A stretch of 64,000 nucleotides of DNA, from assembly GCF_013364195.1 (NCBI RefSeq), contig NZ_CP054918.1, forward strand, positions 5,011,001 to 5,075,000, read 5' to 3'. This DNA is from Streptomyces sp. NA04227 (GTDB lineage Bacteria > Actinomycetota > Actinomycetes > Streptomycetales > Streptomycetaceae). Position numbers and translations under genes: made by a program. Below, one piece after another: positions 56,582 through 64,000 of this stretch; positions within the stretch are counted from its first letter, which is position 1, and the number at the start of each line of letters is the position of its first letter. A model generated the notes under the pieces. That model was not told the origin of the DNA. It was given only the letters and a program-made list of their open reading frames with translations, and made no database searches.

Positions 56582-58708
56582 ATGGCTACCACTTCACTTG
56601 ACCTGGCCAAGGTCCGCAACATTGGGATCATGGCCCACATCGACGCGGGCAAGACGACCACCACCGAGCGGATCCTGTTCTACACCGGTGTCTCGTACAA
56701 GATCGGTGAGGTCCACGACGGCGCTGCCACCATGGACTGGATGGAGCAGGAGCAGGAGCGTGGCATCACGATCACCTCTGCTGCCACCACCTGTCACTGG
56801 CCGCTGGACGACGTCGACCACACCATCAACATCATCGACACCCCGGGCCACGTGGACTTCACCGTCGAGGTGGAGCGTTCCCTGCGTGTGCTCGACGGTG
56901 CCGTGACGGTGTTCGACGGCGTCGCCGGCGTTGAGCCGCAGTCCGAGACGGTGTGGCGTCAGGCGGACCGCTACGGCGTTCCGCGTATCTGCTTCGTCAA
57001 CAAGCTCGACCGTACCGGTGCCGAGTTCCACCGCTGCGTCGACATGATCAGCGACCGTCTGGGTGCCCAGCCGCTGGTCATGCAGCTGCCGATCGGTGCC
57101 GAGGCCGACTTCAAGGGTGTTGTGGACCTGGTCCGCATGAAGGCCCTGGTCTGGTCCGCCGACACCAAGCTCGGTGAGGCGTACGACGTCGTCGACATCC
57201 CGGACACGCACACCGAGGCTGCCGCCGAGTACCGCGGCAAGCTGCTCGAGGCCGTGGCCGAGAACGACGAAGAGATCATGGAGCTGTACCTGGAGGGCCA
57301 GGAGCCCTCCGAGGAGCAGCTGATCGCCGCGATCCGTCGGATCACCATCGCCTCCGGCAAGGCCGACGGCACCACCGTCACCCCGGTGTTCTGCGGTACC
57401 GCGTTCAAGAACAAGGGCGTTCAGCCCCTGCTCGACGCGGTCGTGCGCTACCTGCCTTCGCCCCTGGACGTCGAGGCCATCGAGGGCCACGACGTCAAGG
57501 ACCCGGAGAAGGTCGTCGCGCGCAAGCCGAGCGACGAGGAGCCGCTGTCGGCCCTCGCGTTCAAGATCGCGAGCGACCCGCACCTGGGCAAGCTCACCTT
57601 CGTCCGGGTTTACTCGGGCCGCCTCGACTCCGGCACCGCGGTGCTGAACTCGGTCAAGGGCAAGAAGGAGCGCATCGGCAAGATCTACCGCATGCACGCG
57701 AACAAGCGTGAGGAGATCGACTCGGTGGGCGCCGGCGACATCATCGCCGTGATGGGCCTGAAGCAGACCACCACCGGTGAGACGCTGTGCGACGACAAGA
57801 GCCCGGTGATCCTGGAGTCCATGGACTTCCCGGCGCCGGTCATCCAGGTCGCGATCGAGCCCAAGTCCAAGGGTGACCAGGAGAAGCTGGGTGTCGCCAT
57901 CCAGCGTCTCGCGGAGGAGGACCCCTCCTTCCAGGTCCACTCGGACGAGGAGACCGGCCAGACCATCATCGGCGGCATGGGCGAGCTGCACCTCGAGGTG
58001 CTGGTCGACCGCATGAAGCGCGAGTTCAAGGTCGAGGCCAACGTCGGTAAGCCGCAGGTCGCGTACCGCGAGACCATCCGCAAGGCGGTCGAGCGGATCG
58101 ACTACACGCACAAGAAGCAGACCGGTGGTACCGGTCAGTTCGCCAAGGTGCAGATCGCGGTCGAGCCGCTCGAGGGTGGCGACACCTCGTACGAGTTCGT
58201 CAACAAGGTCACGGGTGGCCGCATCCCCAAGGAGTACATCCCCTCGGTGGACGCGGGCTGCCAGGAAGCCATGCAGTTCGGCATCCTCGCCGGTTACGAG
58301 ATGACCGGTGTCCGCGTGACCCTGCTCGACGGTGCCTTCCACGAGGTGGACTCCTCCGAGCTCGCGTTCAAGATCGCCGGCTCGCAGGCCTTCAAGGAGG
58401 GCGCGCGCAAGGCGAGCCCCGTGCTGCTCGAACCGATGATGGCCGTCGAGGTCACCACGCCCGAGGACTACATGGGCGATGTGATCGGCGACATCAACTC
58501 CCGCCGTGGCCAGATCCAGGCCATGGAGGAGCGTGCCGGTGCCCGCGTCGTCAAGGGCCTCGTTCCGCTCTCGGAGATGTTCGGCTACGTCGGCGACCTC
58601 CGCAGCAAGACGTCGGGTCGCGCAAGCTACTCGATGCAGTTCGACTCCTACGCCGAGGTTCCGCGGAACGTCGCCGAGGAGATCATCGCGAAGGCCAAGG
58701 GCGAGTAA
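56582..58708 (+). CDS. fusA: Elongation factor G
   Basis: 708-residue translocase GTPase. G1 [14 protein letters not shown], switch regions with [13 protein letters not shown]3 [21 protein letters not shown]4 [10 protein letters not shown]. Domains II-V are complete, with domain IV containing [20 protein letters not shown] and the end [19 protein letters not shown]. It follows rpsG by 39 bases in the str operon. Confidence 0.98.
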   Translation: MATTSLDLAKVRNIGIMAHIDAGKTTTTERILFYTGVSYKIGEVHDGAATMDWMEQEQERGITITSAATTCHWPLDDVDHTINIIDTPGHVDFTVEVERSLRVLDGAVTVFDGVAGVEPQSETVWRQADRYGVPRICFVNKLDRTGAEFHRCVDMISDRLGAQPLVMQLPIGAEADFKGVVDLVRMKALVWSADTKLGEAYDVVDIPDTHTEAAAEYRGKLLEAVAENDEEIMELYLEGQEPSEEQLIAAIRRITIASGKADGTTVTPVFCGTAFKNKGVQPLLDAVVRYLPSPLDVEAIEGHDVKDPEKVVARKPSDEEPLSALAFKIASDPHLGKLTFVRVYSGRLDSGTAVLNSVKGKKERIGKIYRMHANKREEIDSVGAGDIIAVMGLKQTTTGETLCDDKSPVILESMDFPAPVIQVAIEPKSKGDQEKLGVAIQRLAEEDPSFQVHSDEETGQTIIGGMGELHLEVLVDRMKREFKVEANVGKPQVAYRETIRKAVERIDYTHKKQTGGTGQFAKVQIAVEPLEGGDTSYEFVNKVTGGRIPKEYIPSVDAGCQEAMQFGILAGYEMTGVRVTLLDGAFHEVDSSELAFKIAGSQAFKEGARKASPVLLEPMMAVEVTTPEDYMGDVIGDINSRRGQIQAMEERAGARVVKGLVPLSEMFGYVGDLRSKTSGRASYSMQFDSYAEVPRNVAEEIIAKAKGE

Positions 58709-58749
58709 CTCGACAGAGTTCACGCCTTAGGCTTGACTCCGGAGCCTTC

Positions 58750-58785
58750 CGGGGCATTTCGCCGCAACACCGGCGGAGTGCCCCG
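58750..58785 (+). promoter_or_regulatory. Hairpin in the fusA-tuf spacer
   Basis: GGGGCA and CGCCG (58751-58764) pair with CGGCG and TGCCCC (58771-58784) to form an interrupted stem. It could be a partial terminator or processing site between fusA and tuf. TTGACT at 58733 is -35-like, but no good -10 box is seen. Confidence 0.5.
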
Positions 58786-58862
58786 GGGCCCGGGCTTCCC
58801 AGCAAAGATCACCTGGCGCCGATGAAGCAAGGCGTTCAGAACCACTCCACAGGAGGACCCCA

Positions 58863-60056
<1,194 letters not shown>

Positions 60057-60092
60057 TTGTCGATCTGACCTGGTAGCTCACTGAGCAACCGG

Positions 60093-60139
60093 AAGGGCCC
60101 GTACGACTCGTGGGAGACCACGGGTTCGTACGGGCCCTT
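60093..60139 (+). terminator. Terminator of the str operon
   Basis: Perfect 14-base arms AAGGGCCCGTACGA (60093-60106) and TCGTACGGGCCCTT (60126-60139) with inner pairing, followed by TTCGTTTCG. The strongest intrinsic terminator in the window. Confidence 0.92.
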
Positions 60140-60232
60140 TTCGTTTCGTGCGGCCGGTACGGGCTGCGAGGCCGTCCCATAGACTTCCTGCACACCGGCT
60201 CTGCCACGGCACCGAGGGGAGGACGATCTTCG

Positions 60233-60817
60233 ATGAGCATCGCTCCGGGTGAGCAGCGACAGACGCACCAGTACCAGGTGCTCCGCGAGTTCCTGGGCTC
60301 CATGGACGACACCCTCCCCGGCAAGTTCGAGATCACCAGGGAAGGCATCGTCCACGACATGATGGCGCCCACAGGGCCGCACGAGCTGACCGCGCTGCGC
60401 ATCCGCAAGCGGCTCGAGAAGGCGATGCCCGAGGAGATCGTCGCCCACACGGGGACCCCCGACGTCGAGAGCCCGGCCGAAGGCATACTGCGCCACCCGG
60501 ATCTGATGGTGATCGCCGAGGCCGACATGGAGATCGAGGGCGCCTTCGACCCTCGTGCGCTGCTGGCCGCCATCGAGGTCGTCTCCCGCTCGAACCCCGA
60601 CAACGACTGGGTGAGCAAGGTCCGCGACTATCCGCTCATGGGCGTGCCCGTCTACGCGGTCTTCGACCCGCGTACAGGCACCGGGGCGGTGTTCTCCGAC
60701 ATCCACCGGACCCCCGACGGCCCGCGGTACGCGACCCGCAAGGACTTCGTCTACGGGGAGCCCGTCACCGTCGGCGACTGGACCATCTCCACCGACGACC
60801 TGCCGCGTTACGCGTAG
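60233..60817 (+). CDS. Uma2 family (DUF820) putative endonuclease
   Basis: 194 residues, ATG 60233 with GGGGAGGA 9-10 bases upstream. Uma2/DUF820 proteins have a PD-(D/E)xK nuclease-like fold and are common in cyanobacteria and actinobacteria. Seen here: GKFEITREGIVHDMMAPTGP, GILRHPDLMVIAEAD (P-D-L, the Asp of the fold), LAAIEVVSRSNPDNDWVSKV (E-V-x-S-x-S, then the Lys) and YPLMGVPVYAVFDPRTG. The cellular role is unproven. It separates tuf from the S10 operon. Confidence 0.9.
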   Translation: MSIAPGEQRQTHQYQVLREFLGSMDDTLPGKFEITREGIVHDMMAPTGPHELTALRIRKRLEKAMPEEIVAHTGTPDVESPAEGILRHPDLMVIAEADMEIEGAFDPRALLAAIEVVSRSNPDNDWVSKVRDYPLMGVPVYAVFDPRTGTGAVFSDIHRTPDGPRYATRKDFVYGEPVTVGDWTISTDDLPRYA

Positions 60818-60868
60818 TCCGGCTCGCGCCCGCGTCGGGTCCGGGGCTCGGCAACTTCCGCCCCGTGT

Positions 60869-60896
60869 TTGGCCGTACGCCCCCGCGGGGTAAGAT
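60869..60896 (+). promoter_or_regulatory. Possible promoter of the S10 operon
   Basis: TTGGCC (60869-60874) and TAAGAT (60891-60896) with a 16-base spacer. It would give a leader of nearly 390 bases before rpsJ. From 60897 to 61197 no gene is evident. Confidence 0.45.
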
Positions 60897-61197
60897 CCCC
60901 GGCTCGATTGGCGTCGGGTCTGCCCCGTATGGCAGACTGTCCGGGTTGCTCGGTTGAGTGCCGATGCTGCGCGCCTCCCGCCGGGAGGACCGGAAGCGAG
61001 TCCCACAGTACTCGTCGTTCCAACTGCCTCAGGGGTTTCTCCTGGGGCAGCGCTGGGGCGGACGTACGGGAATCTTCCGGGAAGTGCGGCGGGGTGCCTC
61101 GGCCAGGCGCCCGGTGGGTGTCTCATCCCCGGTCCCGCGGTCGTGACCGCAGCCCATGGCAGGGAAATCCGTACGGAGATTTCTGTTGGCGGCAGCG

Positions 61198-61253
61198 CGA
61201 CACGCCCGACCGCGTGGGTCGGAGGGGGAGAGTGTTCGCCCCCCGGGTTCCAG
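61198..61253 (+). promoter_or_regulatory. rpsJ leader element shared with rpsL
   Basis: CGACACGCCCGACCGCG (61198-61214) then TGGGTCGG (61215-61222), differing from the rpsL copy at one base of 25. It is followed by a GGGGG/CCCCC hairpin and GTTCCAG (61247-61253), which also occurs in the rpsL leader. The element ends 64 bases before the rpsJ ATG. Confidence 0.7.
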
Positions 61254-61286
61254 AGCGTTTACGAGAGACAGGACTACGAAGTAGCC

Positions 61287-61595
61287 ATGGCGGGACAGAA
61301 GATCCGCATCCGGCTCAAGGCCTACGACCACGAGGTCATCGACTCTTCGGCGAAGAAGATCGTCGAGACGGTGACTCGCACTGGTGCGTCGGTCGCGGGC
61401 CCGGTGCCGCTGCCCACTGAGAAGAACGTGTACTGCGTCATCAAGTCGCCGCACAAGTACAAGGACTCGCGCGAGCACTTCGAGATGCGCACGCACAAGC
61501 GTCTCATCGACATTCTCGACCCGACCCCGAAGACCGTTGACTCGTTGATGCGCCTGGACCTTCCGGCCGGCGTTGACATCGAGATCAAGCTCTGA
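61287..61595 (+). CDS. rpsJ: 30S ribosomal protein S10
   Basis: 102 residues, normal length. [20 protein letters not shown] and [20 protein letters not shown] are the S10 signatures. S10 is part of the 30S head and, with NusB, of antitermination complexes. ATG 61287 has only a weak site (AGGACTACGAAG) in front. First gene of the S10 operon. Confidence 0.98.
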   Translation: MAGQKIRIRLKAYDHEVIDSSAKKIVETVTRTGASVAGPVPLPTEKNVYCVIKSPHKYKDSREHFEMRTHKRLIDILDPTPKTVDSLMRLDLPAGVDIEIKL

Positions 61596-61612
61596 AGGCG
61601 GGCTGATCAACG

Positions 61613-62260
61613 ATGACGACCAAGAACATCAAGGGCATCCTGGGCGAGAAGCTCGGCATGACCCAGGTCTGGGACGAGAACAACCGTGTCGTCCCGGTAA
61701 CCGTGGTCAAGGCCGGACCCTGCGTCGTGACCCAGGTCCGCACCAACGACTCCGACGGCTATGAGTCGGTCCAGATCGCCTTCGGCGAGATCGACCCGCG
61801 CAAGGTGAACAAGCCCCTCAAGGGCCACTTCGCCAAGGCCGACGTGACGCCCCGTCGCCACCTCGTCGAGATCCGTACCGCCGGTGCCGGCGAGTACACC
61901 CTCGGCCAGGAAGTGACCGCCGAGACCTTCGAGGCCGGCATCAAGGTGGACGTCACCGGCAAGAGCAAGGGCAAGGGCTTCGCCGGTGTCATGAAGCGCC
62001 ACAACTTCCGTGGCCTCGGCGCCGGACACGGCACCCAGCGCAAGCACCGCTCGCCCGGTTCCATCGGTGGCTGTGCCACCCCGGGCCGTGTGTTCAAGGG
62101 CCTCCGTATGGCGGGCCGTATGGGCAACGAGCGGGTCACCACCCAGAACCTGACCGTCCACGCCGTTGACGCGGAGAAGGGTCTGCTGCTCATCAAGGGC
62201 GCGGTTCCCGGTCCGAACGGCGGCCTCGTCCTGGTCCGTACTGCGGCCAAGGGGGCCTGA
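61613..62260 (+). CDS. rplC: 50S ribosomal protein L3
   Basis: 215 residues. One of the first proteins to assemble on 23S rRNA, with an extended loop to the peptidyl transferase centre. [20 protein letters not shown] at the start and the loop [20 protein letters not shown] are characteristic, followed by [17 protein letters not shown] 17 bases after rpsJ; GAAGGCGGG is the probable ribosome site. Confidence 0.98.
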   Translation: MTTKNIKGILGEKLGMTQVWDENNRVVPVTVVKAGPCVVTQVRTNDSDGYESVQIAFGEIDPRKVNKPLKGHFAKADVTPRRHLVEIRTAGAGEYTLGQEVTAETFEAGIKVDVTGKSKGKGFAGVMKRHNFRGLGAGHGTQRKHRSPGSIGGCATPGRVFKGLRMAGRMGNERVTTQNLTVHAVDAEKGLLLIKGAVPGPNGGLVLVRTAAKGA

Positions 62261-62264
62261 GGTA

Positions 62265-62921
62265 ATGAGCAGCATTGACATCCTTTCGCCTGCTGGCGAC
62301 AAGGCCGGGTCCGTCGAGCTCCCCACGGAGATCTTCGACGCGAAGGTCAGCATCCCGCTGATCCACCAGGTCGTCGTCGCGCAGCTGGCCGCGGCCCGTC
62401 AGGGCACGCACAAGACCAAGACGCGCGGCGAGGTCCGCGGTGGCGGCAAGAAGCCGTACCGCCAGAAGGGCACCGGCCGCGCCCGCCAGGGTTCGACCCG
62501 TGCGCCGCAGTTCGCCGGCGGTGGCGTGGTCCACGGCCCCGTGCCGCGTGACTACTCGCAGCGGACCCCGAAGAAGATGAAGGCCGCCGCCCTGCGCGGT
62601 GCCCTCACCGACCGGGCCCGCAACAACCGCATCCACGTCGTCTCCGACGTGATCGCGGGCGAGGCGCCGTCCACCAAGGCCGCCAAGACCCTGCTCGGCA
62701 AGATCTCGGAGCGCAAGAACCTGCTCCTGGTCGTCGAGCGGGCCGACGAGGCCGCGTGGCTGTCCGCCCGCAACCTGCCCCAGGTGCACATCCTGGAGCC
62801 GGGCCAGCTGAACACGTACGACGTGCTCGTCTCGGACGACGTGGTCTTCACCAAGGCCGCCTTCGAGTCCTTCGTGTCCGGCCCGCAGAAGGCTGATGAG
62901 ACCGAAGGGAGCGAAGCCTGA
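62265..62921 (+). CDS. rplD: 50S ribosomal protein L4
   Basis: 218 residues. ATG 62265 with GAGG directly upstream, 4 bases after rplC. The extended tunnel loop is [36 protein letters not shown] (Gly/Arg-rich), and [20 protein letters not shown] is in the globular part. L4 in other bacteria represses the S10 operon. The C terminus is slightly extended and acidic ([10 protein letters not shown]). Overlaps rplW by one base. Confidence 0.98.
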   Translation: MSSIDILSPAGDKAGSVELPTEIFDAKVSIPLIHQVVVAQLAAARQGTHKTKTRGEVRGGGKKPYRQKGTGRARQGSTRAPQFAGGGVVHGPVPRDYSQRTPKKMKAAALRGALTDRARNNRIHVVSDVIAGEAPSTKAAKTLLGKISERKNLLLVVERADEAAWLSARNLPQVHILEPGQLNTYDVLVSDDVVFTKAAFESFVSGPQKADETEGSEA

Positions 62922-63340
62922 TGGCTACGCGTCACCCGAGCATTGCCTCCAAGGCGGCCAAGGCCGCCAAGGCCGCGCGCGTCGCCAAGGCGAAGCGCCA
63001 CGCCGCGGAGGGCAAGCAGACCGTCGAGACCCCGCTGAGCAAGAGCTTCACGGACCCCCGTGACGTGCTGCTCAAGCCGGTCGTCTCCGAGAAGAGCTAC
63101 GCACTGCTCGACGAGGGCAAGTACACCTTCGTCGTCGACCCGCGTGCCAACAAGACCCAGATCAAGCAGGCCGTGCAGTCGGTCTTCTCGGTCAAGGTCA
63201 CCGGGGTCAACACGATCAACCGCCAGGGCAAGCGCAAGCGGACCCGTACCGGCTTCGGCAAGCGTGCCGACAGCAAGCGCGCGATCGTGACCCTCGCCGA
63301 GGGCGACCGTATCGACATCTTCGGCGGTCCGACCGCTTAA
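62921..63340 (+). CDS. rplW: 50S ribosomal protein L23
   Basis: 139 residues; the N terminus carries an Ala/Lys-rich extension ([20 protein letters not shown]) of about 45 residues, as in other Streptomyces L23. The core begins [21 protein letters not shown]23 forms the docking site for trigger factor and SRP at the tunnel exit. Start ATG overlaps the rplD stop (TGATG), with AAGGGAG upstream. Confidence 0.97.
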   Translation: MATRHPSIASKAAKAAKAARVAKAKRHAAEGKQTVETPLSKSFTDPRDVLLKPVVSEKSYALLDEGKYTFVVDPRANKTQIKQAVQSVFSVKVTGVNTINRQGKRKRTRTGFGKRADSKRAIVTLAEGDRIDIFGGPTA

Positions 63341-63378
63341 GCGGGTCGGATCGTCCGAAATCGGACGAGGACTGAGAA

Positions 63379-64000
63379 ATGGGAATCCGCAAGTACAAGC
63401 CGACTACGCCGGGCCGCCGTGGCTCCAGCGTCGCCGACTTCGTCGAGGTCACGCGGTCCACGCCGGAGAAGTCGCTGGTCCGCCCGCTGCACAGCAAGGG
63501 CGGCCGTAACAACACCGGTCGTGTGACCGTCCGCCACCAGGGCGGTGGCCACAAGCGCGCCTACCGCGTGATCGACTTCCGTCGTCACGACAAGGACGGC
63601 GTGCCGGCGAAGGTCGCGCACATCGAGTACGACCCCAACCGCACCGCGCGTATCGCGCTGCTGCACTACGCCGACGGCGAGAAGCGCTACATCATCGCGC
63701 CGCGCGGCCTGTCGCAGGGTGACCGCGTCGAGAACGGTCCCGGGGCCGACATCAAGCCGGGCAACAACCTGGCGCTGCGCAACATCCCGGTCGGTACCAC
63801 GATCCACGCGATCGAGCTCCGTCCCGGTGGCGGCGCCAAGTTCGCGCGCTCGGCCGGTGCCTCCGTGCAGCTGCTGGCCAAGGAGGGCGCGATGGCGCAC
63901 CTCCGTATGCCCTCCGGCGAGATCCGCCTGGTCGACGTGCGCTGCCGCGCCACCGTCGGCGAGGTCGGCAACGCCGAGCAGTCGAACATCAACTGGGGCA
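63379..64000 (+). CDS. rplB: 50S ribosomal protein L2 (partial, 3' end missing)
   Basis: The first 207 codons are present; the frame runs off the window end. [20 protein letters not shown] at the start, [20 protein letters not shown] in the N-terminal domain, and [20 protein letters not shown] with [17 protein letters not shown] are L2 signatures. L2 is needed for subunit association and peptidyl transfer. The essential His region near the C terminus lies outside the window. GAGGA precedes the ATG by about 7 bases. Confidence 0.97.
   Translation, partial: MGIRKYKPTTPGRRGSSVADFVEVTRSTPEKSLVRPLHSKGGRNNTGRVTVRHQGGGHKRAYRVIDFRRHDKDGVPAKVAHIEYDPNRTARIALLHYADGEKRYIIAPRGLSQGDRVENGPGADIKPGNNLALRNIPVGTTIHAIELRPGGGAKFARSAGASVQLLAKEGAMAHLRMPSGEIRLVDVRCRATVGEVGNAEQSNINWG

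Noticed and set aside
56594..58723. Minus-strand frame opposite fusA
   Set aside because: A mirror of fusA codon bias; fusA itself is unmistakable on the plus strand.
60818..61286. Possible small genes in the tuf/Uma2-rpsJ gap
   Set aside because: Several frames are open but all lack a ribosome site and a sensible start; the region is better explained as the S10 operon promoter and leader.

Overview
The window is a chromosomal segment from a Streptomyces-type actinobacterium. The sequence is strongly GC-rich with GC-rich third codon positions, starts are often GTG, and several genes look leaderless. The gene order (end of nuo, htpX, rpmG with two MaoC-like dehydratases, murB, aspC, tRNA-Trp, secE-nusG, rplKA, rplJL, rpoBC, rpsLG-fusA-tuf, S10 operon) is the one known from Streptomyces, and the Scr1/DUF397/ATPase triad is typical of that genus. 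Identities come from reading the sequence and from knowledge of families; no database search was run.

Region 1 (1-8571): the 3' end of the complex I operon, nuoI (partial) to nuoN, with overlapping or near-overlapping stops and starts. It is followed by the HtpX membrane protease and a YccF protein. Region 2 (8555-18303): mixed single genes. These are an APC permease, YajQ, tRNA-Tyr, a GAF-like membrane protein, small regulators, a secreted protein with a possible chitin-binding module, a DUF899 protein, an NAD(P)-binding protein and an amidohydrolase. Region 3 (18263-27836): tRNA-Thr, tRNA-Met, rpmG, two hotdog dehydratases, an autoregulated TetR/MFS efflux pair, murB, an NAD(P)-binding protein divergent from a second TetR gene, adenosine deaminase, aspC and tRNA-Trp. 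Region 4 (27937-43522): transcription and translation core, secE-nusG, rplK-rplA, two lipoprotein paralogues, rplJ-rplL with a leader attenuator, and rpoB-rpoC. Region 5 (43597-55325): an accessory island between rpoC and rpsL. It holds a divergent ATPase / XRE-DUF397 triad around two adjacent palindromes, two copies of a lipoprotein plus secreted-protein pair, and a polymorphic toxin locus. That locus has a small helical protein, a 1491-residue WXG-like/RHS protein with a DUF3990-like ADP-ribosyltransferase tip, and a candidate immunity protein. Region 6 (55625-64000): rpsL-rpsG-fusA-tuf, one Uma2 gene, then rpsJ-rplC-rplD-rplW-rplB (partial).

The observations I rate highest are these. (1) At four genes (yajQ, a GntR-like gene, a DUF899 gene, an NAD(P)-binding gene) the sequence around the stop codon is tandemly repeated downstream, mostly in frame with the gene. 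(2) The leaders of rpsL and rpsJ share a nearly identical 25-base hairpin element plus further blocks. (3) The RHS toxin locus and its neighbouring duplicated lipoprotein/secreted pairs interrupt the rpoC-rpsL junction. (4) There are perfect palindromic operators in the XRE divergent region and in the tetR promoter.
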